DNA from: JAPORK01 sp026710285
GTDB taxonomy: Bacteria; Pseudomonadota; Gammaproteobacteria; Pseudomonadales; Endozoicomonadaceae
Assembly: GCA_965201045.1 (NCBI GenBank)
Contig: OZ241746.1
Location: 620,001 to 684,000, forward strand
Direction of reading: 5' to 3'
Length of the DNA: 64,000 nt
Under the pieces are notes generated by a model. That model saw only the letters and a program-made list of their open reading frames with translations. It searched no databases and was not told the origin of the DNA. Both the position numbers and the translations under genes were made by a program. Below, one piece after another: positions 1 through 9,419 of this stretch; position 1 is the first letter of the stretch; each line of letters begins with the position of its first letter.

Positions 1-431
1 CCTGTTTACACTGCCGTAATTTATGTGAAACAGAGTTATGTTCACTGTGTCAGGATACATCCAGAGACAAAAGCCTGCTCTGCATTGTTGAGACACCGGC
101 TGATCTTGTATCAATAGAACAGGCCTGTTCTTTTAATGGATACTACTTTGTTTTAGGTGGTCATTTATCCCCAATTGAAGGTATTGGTCCGGAAGAATTA
201 GGTATTACCAGGCTGCTTGAACGATTGTCCTCTTCTGAAGTCAAAGAAGTGATTTTGGCAACCAATCCTACTGTAGAAGGAGAGGCTACCGCCTTCTTTC
301 TTATTGATCAAATCAAAGCAATGAATATTGTTGTATCCCGTATTGCACATGGCGTTCCTGTTGGCGGAGAGCTTGAGTACACTAGCAGTGATACACTTGC
401 GTACGCACTGGAAGACAGGAAATCCTGTTAA
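1..431 (+). CDS. recR: Recombination protein RecR, 3' part (5' end outside window)
   Basis: RecR acts with RecF and RecO to load RecA at single-strand gaps. The frame is open from base 3 (first full codon) to the TAA at 429-431. Visible features are the Cys zinc-finger remnant (CLHC...CSLC) and then the Toprim domain, with FVLGGHLSPIEGIGPE and the C-terminal ILATNPTVEGEATA and HGVPVGGELEY motifs. All of these are RecR hallmarks. The N-terminal helix-hairpin-helix lies left of the window. Normally recR follows dnaX and ybaB, which cannot be seen here. An ISL3 element begins about 90 bp downstream. The family call is firm. Confidence 0.95.
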   Translation, partial: CLHCRNLCETELCSLCQDTSRDKSLLCIVETPADLVSIEQACSFNGYYFVLGGHLSPIEGIGPEELGITRLLERLSSSEVKEVILATNPTVEGEATAFFLIDQIKAMNIVVSRIAHGVPVGGELEYTSSDTLAYALEDRKSC

Positions 432-520
432 AGCCTGCCTCCATTAAATATTTAAAACCTCCTATCATAAAAAACCTGGCAGAGACTGTGGGATCAGATG
501 ATAATGGCAGATCATTTTTT

Positions 521-1878
521 GGTTCTTCTCCGCTGCAATGAGTGAAAATCAAGCACAAATGTAAAACATTGACTTGTCATCAGGTAGTGATGACTGCCTG
601 ATTTTAAGTTTAAAATATTCTGTATCACTGATGCCTCTGGCACGTTTACGAATCATACCAATAGCTACATTACCAGCCTCAATTCTGGCACTGGTGAGAC
701 GATGTTTTGCATAATTACAAATGCCAGTCTTGTGTTTTCTTAGTGATGCAGCAAATTTCTTCAGATAATACATATCTGTTTGTTCAGCCGGCTTACACCA
801 GTTCTCCAGTTGCCTTGCCATGTCTTCAAAGGAAGTTTCTTCCCATAACGCCTGGAGTTGCTCTTTCATAACGTAAAGAATATTTAGATTGTCATTATTT
901 TGCAGCAATATCTGAAGTTTTTCATCTTATGACTCACTGAGCTTGTTTGCATTTTTAAGTAATAAATAGCGTGCTCCTTTCAGTATTTTCTTTTCATCTT
1001 CGTCTGCTTTTCTGAATTCGGCACGGCGCTGATTATTGATTACTTTGCCATAATTTTACATCACATGAAAACGGTCAAAAACAATATCTGCTGAAGGTAA
1101 ATATTCTTTTACTGCTTTCTGATAAGCCGGTCCCATATCCATGGTAACTGCTTTTATGCCTGCTGCTGTTTCTTTCGGAATTAACTTTAGAAAATTGGTA
1201 AAAGCTTCTGCTGTCCTGCCTGTCTCCACACCAATGAGCTGACCGCTCACCATATCGTAGACTACCGTCATATAGTCATGCCCTTTTGCTTTGGCCACTT
1301 CGTCAACACCAATATATTCAACCCCTGATAATTTAGTTGGATCCAATTTTGTAAGAGTTTCTTTAAGGTAATTTCTGTCAATATTTTTTACTGTTTCCCA
1401 TCGGAGCTTCAGATGTCTTGATACTGCCTGAATGCTCATATGGCGACACAATCCACTTACCAATTGACAAAAACGACGGGTAAAACATCGCCCTTTATCA
1501 AGAAAATCAAAATTTTCTATCCGTCGTTCATTTTTGTTGATAAATACCTGTGCCTGTTGAATTTCAAGAATACAAGGATAACCTGCAAATGCAATATCTC
1601 TTACCTTACGATTCACATAACGATTCACTGTACCTTTCTTTCCTGTAACAGGATCTATAACCTTCATACGCCTGTCCCGACGACAAATAACATTAATCTC
1701 CTGTGTATCCTTATTCAATTTAATTTCATTGACACTTTGTCCTTTAAAACCGAAAATACCTTTAGGGATGCTTATACCCATTTATCTGTTTCCTTGAAAA
1801 GAGATTAAAAACCTTTTATTTCAATAGATTATACAGGTATAAACACCCAGCTTTCACTCATTACAGCAGAGAAGAGCC
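521..1878 (-). mobile_element. ISL3-family insertion sequence, complete with 8-bp target duplication
   Basis: Terminal inverted repeats of about 27 bp are seen at 521-547 (GGTTCTTCTCCGCTG...) and, inverted, at 1852-1878 (GGCTCTTCTCTGCTG...). They begin GGYTCTTCTC, as is usual in ISL3. The sequence CATTTTTT occurs immediately outside both ends (513-520 and 1879-1886), an exact 8-bp target-site duplication typical of this family. The element is 1358 bp and carries one transposase frame, now broken by two stop codons. Structure and target duplication are read directly from the sequence. Confidence 0.92.
549..1781 (-). pseudogene. ISL3-family transposase with two in-frame stop codons
   Basis: The reading frame runs from ATG at 1781 to TAA at 549 (411 codons, full family length) but contains two TAA codons in the same frame, at about 1056-1058 (right after FDRFHVM) and about 929-931. 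There is no frameshift. Visible DDE-region motifs are VDEVAKAKGHDYMTVVYD and AVTMDMGPAYQKAV, followed by DRFHVM. In ISL3 relatives the residue after FHVM is usually Lys, so AAA to TAA is a likely point mutation. The second stop could be a former CAA. The element can probably no longer move unless a sister copy supplies transposase. Confidence 0.9.
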
Positions 1879-1933
1879 CATTTTTTCAATATTACTTTTT
1901 TATTCCACTGAATGTTTTTACCAAAATCATCAC

Positions 1934-3693
1934 CCGATATTTCCGCGATCTTACTCATTGATTATTTAAATATAAAATAGTTATGATAATCATATATTTA
2001 AAAACTATTAAATCAGGATTCAGGATGGCAACATTAGAAATTGCTGAAGATAACACGACAACAGAAGTCATGGACCATCATGGATTGGTAGCAGCTGCCT
2101 GTCGAGACCTGGATATTACAAAAAGAATTAACCAGTGCATTGGTAGCAATGATCCAAGACGTGTTATTCAACCCGGTGTTGCCGTAATGGCAATGATTAT
2201 CAACGGACTGGGTTTTACCAACCGCCGTTTATATTTGACTCCGCAATTTTTTCAGAGCAAAGCAATTGGGCAGTTATTTGAAGAAAACATTGTAGCTGAA
2301 CAGTTGGATGACCATACTCTTGGGAAAACGCTTGATGAAATTTATGCATATGGTACCAGTCGTTTATATTCAGAGATTGCTTTTGGTATAGCGCTGGATC
2401 ATGGGATATTGAGTAAATTTGCCCATTTAGATTCTACCAGTTTTGCATTGCAGGGACAGTATAATGACACAGAACCTCAGGGAATAGAGGTGCGACATGG
2501 ATATTCTAAGGACCATCGCCCTGATCTGAAGCAAGTAATGCTTTCTATGGCTACCAGTGGTTCGGCAGACATTCCTTTTTGGATGGAACCGCACAATGGT
2601 AATAGTTCTGATAAAAAAACATTTACCGAAACTATTGAGCGAGTTCGTGCCTTTCAGTCAGCTCTCAAACAGGGAGATGAGTTTACTTGGATAGCAGATT
2701 CTGCTCTATATAACAAAGACAAGCTACTCAGTTCAAATGTGTACCATTGGGTTAGTCGGGTACCGGAGACCTTGTCAGAGGTGAAAGATTTGCTGAGTCA
2801 GCCAGATGATGCCTTTGATTGGACCACTCTCGATACCGGGTATAAATATGGCTCTCATGCAAGCTATTATGGCGATATTGAGCAACGCTGGTTAATTATA
2901 TCATCAGAGCAAGCTTATCAGCGCGAAAAGAAAACTTTTGAAAAAAAACTTACCCGGCAGGAAGAAGAACTTAAAAAAGCCTGTTGGCGTCTGGGCAATA
3001 AAATATTTTCCTGTGAAGAAGATGCTTTTTCAGCCGGAGAGCAGTGTGCTAAACGATACCGTTATCATCGGATTGATTTGTATGTGACTCCCGTTTTTAA
3101 AAATCCTGGCAGAGGTCGTCCTAAATCCGAGGTGGAAAAAGTATTGGCTGGTTATAAAATCCAAAGCACAATTACACGTAATCAAAAGGTAATTGAACAA
3201 GAGCTGCATCGGAAGGGTCGTTTTATTATTGCGACCAATAATCTGGATAAAAATACACTTTCTGATGAAGCATTATTTGCCGCTTATAAAGAGCAACAGG
3301 GTGTGGAACGGGGCTTTCGGTTTTTAAAAGATCCCTGGTTCATGGTGGACTCTTTTTTCGTTAAGAAGCGTCAGCGAATCGAAGCTCTCATGATGGTAAT
3401 GACACTATGTCTGCTAGTATATAATTACGCTCAGCATAAACTCAGGGAGTCACTTAAATTAGCAAATGAAACCCTTCCAAACCAACTGGGAAAACCTGTT
3501 AAAAATCCGACAATGCGCTGGATTTTCCAGTTGATGGAAGGTATTGCGATTGTCAAGCTATATAACCCTGTAGAAAAAAGTTTCCGTGCAATGATAACTA
3601 ACCTAAATGATACAAGGATAAAAATTATCAGGCTTCTTGGAAAAACAGCCTGTTTAATTTATGGAATCCAAATGGAGATCGCGGGAATGTAGG
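1934..3693 (+). mobile_element. IS1634-family insertion sequence, apparently intact
   Basis: Imperfect 18-bp inverted repeats lie at 1934-1951 (CCGATATTTCCGCGATCT) and 3676-3693 (inverse of CCTACATTCCCGCGATCT, 14 of 18 matching). The 5-bp sequence ATCAC flanks both sides (1929-1933 and 3694-3698), an exact target duplication. The 1760-bp element holds one uninterrupted transposase gene whose stop codon lies inside the right repeat. It sits about 50 bp from the ISL3 element, suggesting a tolerant insertion zone between recR and rnhB. Confidence 0.92.
2025..3692 (+). CDS. IS1634-family transposase
   Basis: This DDE transposase of the IS4/IS1634 supergroup has 555 residues from the preferred ATG at 2025 (protein begins MATLEIAEDN), which follows an AGG-containing site. 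An ATG 14 codons upstream (1983) is less likely. Family features are VMAMIINGLGFTNRRLYL near the N terminus, the first catalytic Asp in HLDSTSFALQGQY, the second in WIADSALYNKDKL, and the Glu region GVERGFRFLKDPWF. No stops or shifts are present and both inverted repeats are found, so it may be functional. Confidence 0.93.
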   Translation: MATLEIAEDNTTTEVMDHHGLVAAACRDLDITKRINQCIGSNDPRRVIQPGVAVMAMIINGLGFTNRRLYLTPQFFQSKAIGQLFEENIVAEQLDDHTLGKTLDEIYAYGTSRLYSEIAFGIALDHGILSKFAHLDSTSFALQGQYNDTEPQGIEVRHGYSKDHRPDLKQVMLSMATSGSADIPFWMEPHNGNSSDKKTFTETIERVRAFQSALKQGDEFTWIADSALYNKDKLLSSNVYHWVSRVPETLSEVKDLLSQPDDAFDWTTLDTGYKYGSHASYYGDIEQRWLIISSEQAYQREKKTFEKKLTRQEEELKKACWRLGNKIFSCEEDAFSAGEQCAKRYRYHRIDLYVTPVFKNPGRGRPKSEVEKVLAGYKIQSTITRNQKVIEQELHRKGRFIIATNNLDKNTLSDEALFAAYKEQQGVERGFRFLKDPWFMVDSFFVKKRQRIEALMMVMTLCLLVYNYAQHKLRESLKLANETLPNQLGKPVKNPTMRWIFQLMEGIAIVKLYNPVEKSFRAMITNLNDTRIKIIRLLGKTACLIYGIQMEIAGM

Positions 3694-3733
3694 ATCACCA
3701 TAATGACATAAGATCTGAAAGCTTGTTGTTAAT

Positions 3734-3756
3734 CGGGCTTCGACAAGCTCAGCCCG
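3734..3756. repeat. REP-like palindrome of the CTTCGACAAGCTCAG type
   Basis: A short hairpin CGGGCT...AGCCCG is built around TTCGACAAGCTC. The same core recurs at about 24250, 42571-42646, 44650, 52297 and 62646-62702, mostly inside larger mobile repeats. Here it stands alone between the IS1634 element and rnhB, in a 160-bp gap that holds no gene. Confidence 0.6.
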
Positions 3757-3860
3757 CGGTTATATACCTGAAAGGTTGGTATATTTGGCAAAAGACAAAC
3801 CTTTCAAAGCAAAAGTCAGAGCCTGAAAATATAATCTGTGAAAAAATTATGAGCAGAGTC

Positions 3861-4460
3861 TTATAACAAAATCTGTACCGGTCTGAAGGAACGACGATGA
3901 ATCGGAGCCGGTCCATGGGTTTTTAATGCCTGCAAATGTAATTTTGTAGGATAGCCTTTGTGTTTGGCAATACCATACTGAGGCCACTGTTTATCCATCA
4001 ATAACATGCCATGATCACGGGTTACTTTTGCAAGGATGGAAGCCGCAGCAATTGCATCGACCTTACTGTCTCCTTTGATAATAGCTTCTGCAGAAGCAAT
4101 CTGCAGAGGCGGGCAATGATTACCATCAACTAAGACTTTATCTGGTTGTACAGATAGTTTTTCAACAGCGCGCCGCATTGCCAGTAAACTTGCCTGAAGA
4201 ATATTTAACTGGTCTATTTCTTCAACAGAAGCTTCACCAATGCTGTATGCCAGCGACGAACGTTTGATGATTTCTGCAAGATGTTCACGTTTTTTTTCTG
4301 TCAGCTTTTTTGAATCATTCAGCCCTTCAATGGGTATTTGTGGATTCAGAATAACAGCAGCTGCAACCACTGGACCGCACAACGGTCCCCTGCCTGCTTC
4401 ATCCACACCGGCTACTATTTTGTCCATCTGCGTGGTATTAATTAAAAATGAATTCATCAT
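3861..4460 (-). CDS. rnhB: Ribonuclease HII
   Basis: RNase HII cuts the RNA strand of RNA-DNA hybrids and removes single ribonucleotides from DNA. The 199-residue protein has the N-terminal signature [19 protein letters not shown] with the catalytic Asp-Glu pair, then [20 protein letters not shown] and [12 protein letters not shown], as expected for the full family. Start codons at 4460 or the later MDKIVAG are both possible; the first overlaps the lpxB stop by 4 bp (ATGA type), favouring translational coupling. It is the last gene of the skp-lpx operon. dnaE, its usual downstream neighbour, is missing and an IS element follows instead. Confidence 0.95.
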   Translation of the reverse strand: MMNSFLINTTQMDKIVAGVDEAGRGPLCGPVVAAAVILNPQIPIEGLNDSKKLTEKKREHLAEIIKRSSLAYSIGEASVEEIDQLNILQASLLAMRRAVEKLSVQPDKVLVDGNHCPPLQIASAEAIIKGDSKVDAIAAASILAKVTRDHGMLLMDKQWPQYGIAKHKGYPTKLHLQALKTHGPAPIHRRSFRPVQILL

Positions 4461-5617
4461 TCTGTCTGTCCGTTTTGCTGCCGGATAACATTATAAATTG
4501 CTTCTGCTGCACACAGACCGGCATTTTTTTTAAGGCAAAGATGCAGCTGATAAAAAATTTTTTTTGTCTCTTCTGTAAGATGCTCCAACTGTTTCAGGGT
4601 TTCATCAGCTAAGCGTTGCGGTGTTGCTTCATCTTGAAGAATTTCAGGAATGATAGTTTTTTGCGCTAAAATATTAGGCAGTGAACACCAGGGTGTTTTC
4701 ACCAGATAGTTAGCGATCTTCCAGGTTATCCACGGGAGCTTGTAACTGACAACCATGGGTTTTTTATACAGCATTCCTTCTAATGCAACGGTTCCTGAAG
4801 CGAGCAATAAAACATCCGCTGCTTCCATAACCTCATAAGAGTTTCCTTGTGTTAATTTAACCCTCAGATCAGAAAAATCAACTAATACTTTTTGTAATTG
4901 CTGGTATCTGTGTTGATTCGCAGCAGGAACTATAAAATGTAAACCCGGCTTTTTGAGTGACATTTTTTTTGCAGCTTCGAGAAACAGCGGCGCCAACCGG
5001 TTTATTTCCTGTTCGCGGCTGCCCGGAAGCAAAGCGACTACAATATCGTCAGGTGCATAACCGAGTGCACACTTAGCGGCAGTTACGTTTGGCTTTAATG
5101 GAATTTTATCTGCCAGCGGATGTCCTGTGAAAGTGCTGGCGATGTTATGTTTTTTATAAATTGCCTGCTCAAATGGTAAAATCAACAGCATATGATTGAC
5201 GGCATCACGTATTTTAAAAATTCGTTTCTCCCGCCATGCCCATACAGAAGGGCTAACATAGTGAAATGTGGTGACTGCAGCTTTTTTTAGTTTAGCTTCA
5301 AGACCGAGATTAAAATCAGGTGCATCAATACCAATAAAAGCAACGGGTTTCTCCGTTGAAAATTTTTTGTACAGCGAACGGCGTATTTTAATCAGTTCAC
5401 TGATACGACCAAATACTTCAAAGATACCCATAACCGACAGTCTTTCCATGGGGTAGAGTGTTTTAAAGCCTTCAGCGATCATATGTGGACCACCGATTCC
5501 GGTAAAACCGGCATCAGGATAATAGTGACGCAGCGCTTTTATCAGTTCTGCGCCTAAAATATCTCCTGACATTTCTCCAACAACCATCGCAAAAGTGATT
5601 GTTTCAGCAGGCATCAT
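4457..5617 (-). CDS. lpxB: Lipid-A-disaccharide synthase
   Basis: LpxB is a GT19 glycosyltransferase at the inner-membrane face. It joins UDP-2,3-diacylglucosamine and lipid X to form the tetra-acyl disaccharide of lipid A. The 386-residue length is normal. Motifs are [18 protein letters not shown] at the N terminus, [43 protein letters not shown] and [14 protein letters not shown]. It starts one base after lpxA ends and overlaps rnhB by 4 bp, so it lies deep in a coupled operon. The organism therefore still makes lipid A. Confidence 0.96.
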   Translation of the reverse strand: MMPAETITFAMVVGEMSGDILGAELIKALRHYYPDAGFTGIGGPHMIAEGFKTLYPMERLSVMGIFEVFGRISELIKIRRSLYKKFSTEKPVAFIGIDAPDFNLGLEAKLKKAAVTTFHYVSPSVWAWREKRIFKIRDAVNHMLLILPFEQAIYKKHNIASTFTGHPLADKIPLKPNVTAAKCALGYAPDDIVVALLPGSREQEINRLAPLFLEAAKKMSLKKPGLHFIVPAANQHRYQQLQKVLVDFSDLRVKLTQGNSYEVMEAADVLLLASGTVALEGMLYKKPMVVSYKLPWITWKIANYLVKTPWCSLPNILAQKTIIPEILQDEATPQRLADETLKQLEHLTEETKKIFYQLHLCLKKNAGLCAAEAIYNVIRQQNGQTE

Positions 5618-6388
5618 TTAACGAATAATACCCCGTTTTGAATTTTTGATGCTTTCAGCAAATAATTTTATTTCCGATGAATCTTTAGCCATTTTATTTA
5701 AAATGAGCAGAGCATCACTGACCATAAGCCCACTGCGATAGACGGTTTTATACGCTTTTCTTAACAGGTTAATTTTTTCTGAAGACCACCCCTGACGGCG
5801 CATACCCTCAAAATTCATTCCGGAAGCTTTTGCAGGACTTCCGGATGCCATCACATACGCCGGAAGATCCATAAACAGTGCAGACATACCGCGCATCATA
5901 CTGTACGAACCTATCTGACAAAACTGGTGTACGACAGCAAAACCACCTAACAAAACCGAATCACCCAGTTTGACATGTCCGGCAAGTGCAGCATTATTAG
6001 ACAAAATACAGTGGTTCCCAATAATGCAGTCATGTGCAACATGGACGTAAGCCATGAGCAGATTATTGTTACCAATCACGGTTTCTCCATTATCCTGCAC
6101 TGTACCGCGATGTATTGTACAACCTTCTCTTATGGTATTATTGTCACCGATTTTAAGCCACGTTGCTTCTCCAGCATATTTCAGATCTTGGCAATCCTCG
6201 CCAACAGAAGCAAACTGAAAAATTTTATTATTTTTCCCTATGATGGTTGGACCTTTTATAATCGTATGAGCATATATTTTTGAACCACTACCAATCTCCA
6301 CATTTTCTTCAATCACTGCAAACGGACCTACCCATACATCATCAGCTATTTTGGCATCCGGATGAACAATAGCCCTTGGATCAATCAA
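5618..6388 (-). CDS. lpxA: UDP-N-acetylglucosamine O-acyltransferase
   Basis: LpxA adds the first 3-hydroxyacyl chain to UDP-GlcNAc from acyl-ACP, the first step of lipid A synthesis, and works as a trimeric left-handed beta helix in the cytoplasm. The protein has 256 residues (E. coli 262). It shows hexapeptide repeats from residue 1, the catalytic His in YVHVAHDCIIGNHC, then GGFAVVHQFCQIGSYSMMRG and the C-terminal helical part. Only 2 bases separate it from the upstream lpxD/fabZ frame. Confidence 0.96.
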   Translation of the reverse strand: MIDPRAIVHPDAKIADDVWVGPFAVIEENVEIGSGSKIYAHTIIKGPTIIGKNNKIFQFASVGEDCQDLKYAGEATWLKIGDNNTIREGCTIHRGTVQDNGETVIGNNNLLMAYVHVAHDCIIGNHCILSNNAALAGHVKLGDSVLLGGFAVVHQFCQIGSYSMMRGMSALFMDLPAYVMASGSPAKASGMNFEGMRRQGWSSEKINLLRKAYKTVYRSGLMVSDALLILNKMAKDSSEIKLFAESIKNSKRGIIR

Positions 6389-6390
6389 AA

Positions 6391-7935
6391 CTATATTTCC
6401 TTCTTGGCGCAGGTTACTTCCGCTGAACAGGCTAGCTTTCCATTAACCAGCGCCTGGCAAGCAAATTTACTAATGTGTCTTTTTTTGGTGAGTAGTTGTG
6501 CCTTAAGCTCTAAGCAGTCACCAGGAACAACAGGTTGCCTGAATTTTACTTTATCTGCTCCGGCAAACAGGTATAAATCACCTTCTTTTTTTCCTTCAAT
6601 GCTAAATCCTAAGATTCCGGCAGCCTGTGCCATTGCCTCAATGATCAGCACGCCGGGCATAATTGGTTGTCCCGGAAAATGTCCGTTGAAAAAATTTTCA
6701 TTTGCAGAAACATTTTTGTATCCGACAATTGATTGCTTTTGCAAATCAACTTCAACGACCCTGTCAACCAAAAGGAAGGGGTAACGTTGTGGAAGTAATT
6801 TCTTAATATCCTCAATATGCATTGGTTTTAATTCTCTACAGCCTTCAATAAAAAAGGGTTGAACCTTGTGAATATTTTTATTGTCCGTATCTGTGGTGCT
6901 AACCTGATACTCAAGTTTTTTTACCCGTTTAAATAAATCATCCAGACTATTAAATCTGGCTATACTCTTGCGCCAGCTTTGCAAAGGAGAGCTTTTTATA
7001 ATGCCAGGTGACCATTCGCTGTTAGCCACATCAATAGACTTTGTAACAGCGGCCATGCCTGATAGTTTTACGTGATCGGCAATCTTAAGATGACCGTTGA
7101 TACCTGCTCCACCACCGATAATACAGCCTGCTCCTATCGTAGTGCTACCCGCAATTCCTGTATTTGCAGCAATCGCTGTATTTTCACCTATTTTTACATT
7201 GTGTGCAATTTGTATTTGATTATCAAGAATAACATGATCTTCAATAACTGTATCCTCTAATGTTCCCCTGTCAATCGTTGTGTTTGCACCAATTTCAACA
7301 TAATTGCCAATAACAGCACGACCTAATTGTGCAATTTTAACCCAGCTTTTTCCATTATGAGCAAAACCAAACCCGTCAGATCCAATAACAACACCTTCAT
7401 GAATAGTACAGTAATCACCAATAATGCTACTATGACAGACATTAACATTACTTTTAATTATTGTACCGACACCTATTTTTGCATCTCTGCCAATGAATGT
7501 TCCAGGTCCAATCACACTATTTTCAGCAATATGTGAGCCAGATTCAATAATAGCACCGGGTCCAATCTCTGCATCAGGATGGATGTAAGCATCGTCAGCA
7601 ACATGGGCAGAGGATGCAATACCTGGACTCTTTTCTGGTTTTTTATCAAACAGATGCGTTGCTTTAGCAAAAATTACATAAGGTTGCTCATGTATTAATG
7701 CATTGCCGGAATAAGTTTCAGCCATCTCCGGAGATAAAATAACTGCACCTGCTTTTGTTGTATCAAGCTGTTTTTTGTAAACAGGGTTTGTCATGAAGCT
7801 CAGGCTATCAGGCGTTGCACTTTTCAGTGTGGTTAATTTTTTTATTACAGTGTCTTCTGAACCTTGCAACTTTGTTTCCAAGATTTTAGCAAGCTCTGAC
7901 AATGTGAAGCTTCGTTCTGGCATCTTTTTGCTCAT
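6391..7935 (-). CDS. lpxD-fabZ: LpxD-FabZ fusion: N-acyltransferase plus hydroxyacyl-ACP dehydratase
   Basis: One uninterrupted 514-codon frame holds two enzymes that are separate neighbours in most gammaproteobacteria. Residues 1 to about 340 are LpxD: N-terminal uridine-binding domain, hexapeptide beta helix, catalytic His in [12 protein letters not shown] near 245, and a C-terminal helix. Residues about 341-371 form a linker. Residues 372-514 are FabZ, with [20 protein letters not shown] and the active-site segment [21 protein letters not shown]. LpxD adds the second 3-hydroxyacyl chain in lipid A synthesis; FabZ dehydrates 3-hydroxyacyl-ACP in fatty acid synthesis, so both use the same pool. 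FabZ could also start independently at its own ATG (6822), where only a weak purine-rich site precedes. The domain calls are firm; the fused state is read from the sequence and could reflect a lost stop codon. Confidence 0.93.
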   Translation of the reverse strand: MSKKMPERSFTLSELAKILETKLQGSEDTVIKKLTTLKSATPDSLSFMTNPVYKKQLDTTKAGAVILSPEMAETYSGNALIHEQPYVIFAKATHLFDKKPEKSPGIASSAHVADDAYIHPDAEIGPGAIIESGSHIAENSVIGPGTFIGRDAKIGVGTIIKSNVNVCHSSIIGDYCTIHEGVVIGSDGFGFAHNGKSWVKIAQLGRAVIGNYVEIGANTTIDRGTLEDTVIEDHVILDNQIQIAHNVKIGENTAIAANTGIAGSTTIGAGCIIGGGAGINGHLKIADHVKLSGMAAVTKSIDVANSEWSPGIIKSSPLQSWRKSIARFNSLDDLFKRVKKLEYQVSTTDTDNKNIHKVQPFFIEGCRELKPMHIEDIKKLLPQRYPFLLVDRVVEVDLQKQSIVGYKNVSANENFFNGHFPGQPIMPGVLIIEAMAQAAGILGFSIEGKKEGDLYLFAGADKVKFRQPVVPGDCLELKAQLLTKKRHISKFACQALVNGKLACSAEVTCAKKEI

Positions 7936-8000
7936 TTATTTCATTAATATTTATTCTTAGAACGCACAATCCTGATTTTGTTGACCAATTAAAATTCATC

Positions 8001-8651
8001 TTACGGTTTTGCTTTTTCAGGCTTATCATTTTCTGCAGAGCTGTTGTTTTGCTGTGAATGTTTTGTCTCTGCCTTTTTAATAAGATGATCAAACTCCCGG
8101 GTAACTTCTGCTGTGATATCCAGAACATCTTTATAATAAAATAATGCATGCTTGTTAATGACAAGCGATAATTTTTTCGCTTCAGATACTCTTTTAACAG
8201 CCTGGTCAAAATACAATTCAAGATGCTCAAACATTTGTTCATCTTCCTGTTTCTTTTTTGCCCTCAATTGATTCAGTGCGTCGATTATAGCGCTTTCTTC
8301 TTTCTGGAGTGCAGCCTCTTCTTTAGTGCGCTCTTCTGCAGTCATTATTAATGATGATTTTTCAAGCTTGTTTTTATTAAGATTGAGAATATCACGTCTT
8401 TCAGCAAGCTTTTTCAGTTTGGGCTGATACTCTTTAATTGCTGCTTCTGTGTACTCTTTATTACGTTGTGAATTTGCAAGAACTTGCTCCTTTTCTACTA
8501 TGGCAAGCCGCTCATACTGAATACCAGTATACTGCTTTTCTTGCAGAGCATCAGCTGTCTGACCTGCACAGATATCAGAAATTATCAGGCTAAAAGAGAC
8601 ACAGGCAGCTACAATACCGGTACCTGCCAGTTTTTTCCAAACATCTTTCAT
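8001..8651 (-). CDS. skp: Periplasmic chaperone Skp/OmpH family
   Basis: Skp holds unfolded outer-membrane proteins in the periplasm. I prefer the ATG at 8651 because GGAGAAG lies 4 bases upstream and it opens a signal peptide (KKLAGTGIVAACVSFSLIISDICA). The frame itself is open to 8717. The mature protein has an N-terminal beta segment followed by a long charged helical region (residues about 60-150 from this start), the usual Skp tentacle pattern, and a Lys/Glu-rich tail. It leads the operon 65 bp before lpxD. bamA, which normally precedes skp, is not in the 700 bp upstream. The call rests on pattern and position more than on exact motifs. Confidence 0.82.
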   Translation of the reverse strand: MKDVWKKLAGTGIVAACVSFSLIISDICAGQTADALQEKQYTGIQYERLAIVEKEQVLANSQRNKEYTEAAIKEYQPKLKKLAERRDILNLNKNKLEKSSLIMTAEERTKEEAALQKEESAIIDALNQLRAKKKQEDEQMFEHLELYFDQAVKRVSEAKKLSLVINKHALFYYKDVLDITAEVTREFDHLIKKAETKHSQQNNSSAENDKPEKAKP

Positions 8652-8901
8652 TAGCTTCTCCATTCTTAATGGGGGTATCAAACGATCAAACTTAAAAGAA
8701 TACAACAGAAAACGCACTAAAATCCAACCATAATCATAATTTTCTAAAAAACAGAGTATAACTGAGTGATTTTCTTTTAAAAGAAGTTTATCACTTTTAT
8801 GTAATTTGTAACTGACTAAATAAAAGAAGTATCTCTTTTGGTATACGATTTTATTATGATTCCAGATAAAACTGGTTTTAAAATTTTAATCTTTTTTATA
8901 A

Positions 8902-8995
8902 CAATACTTTGGGAATTTTTTGTAAGCTTTTGACTTTAAAAGAATTTATTTTTTATCCTGTTGTAAAAAAATACCCTTTACAATCAATGGAATCC
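8902..8995. repeat. Degenerate half copy of the 140-bp inverted-repeat element
   Basis: The segment starts ACAATACTTTGGGAATTTTT, runs through GACTTTAAAAGAATTTATTTTT and ends near CAATCAATGG. It matches the left two thirds of the element at 50137-50276, but the right terminus is missing. The surrounding 8652-9185 interval between skp and the F-box-like relic holds no gene that I can see, although a promoter for the skp operon should lie here. Confidence 0.5.
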
Positions 8996-9185
8996 AGATG
9001 AATCAATATTAATTTTCATTTAACCTGTTATAACTTCACTGCCGGTTAGTTGTACTAACATATTTTATTTACTTTCCTCTGATTTGAAACCCGCTTTACA
9101 ATGCTTTTTCTTACCATAGGAGTATTTAATACCAGCAGGCGCTACCAGGTATTTGATAGTAAAACGTATATATAGGAAAAAATGC

Positions 9186-9419
9186 ATGATTACAAGCTCA
9201 GAAAGAATTTCCGGTACTTTAACTGAATCGGTTTCCTGTAATCTTTAAACAACTGCAACAACTGAAATCAATCCTGTTGGTCTTACTAACATTTCTGATG
9301 AATTATTGTCATATATCAATACCTTGATCTTGCAGATCTTAGTGCTTTAAGACAAAGCTGTAAGGCGCTTTCGTCATATTGCTCAGTTTTCACAAAAAAT
9401 TACAAAACATCAACAGACC
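9186..9419 (+). pseudogene. Relic of a small F-box-like protein gene
   Basis: ATG at 9186 is preceded by AGGAA. The frame MITSSERISGTLTES is interrupted by TAA (about 9246), continues in the same frame as TTEINPVGLTNISDELLSYIN, then shifts near 9320 into LDLADLSALRQSCKALS, and reads on to the RHS 3' end. The joined pattern DELL...I..LDL.DL..LRQ.CK has the spacing of the eukaryotic F-box, which recruits SCF ubiquitin ligase. F-box effectors are known in intracellular bacteria such as Legionella. The stop and the shift are seen directly. The F-box identity is my reading of a short motif and should be tested. Confidence 0.4.

Noticed and set aside
549..1781. Possibility that TAA is read through (recoding) in the ISL3 transposase
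   Set aside because: All core genes here use TAA as a normal stop (recR, lpx genes, typA), so the stops are inactivating.
1440..1808. 122-codon plus-strand frame over the ISL3 transposase
   Set aside because: Complement of the transposase coding frame.
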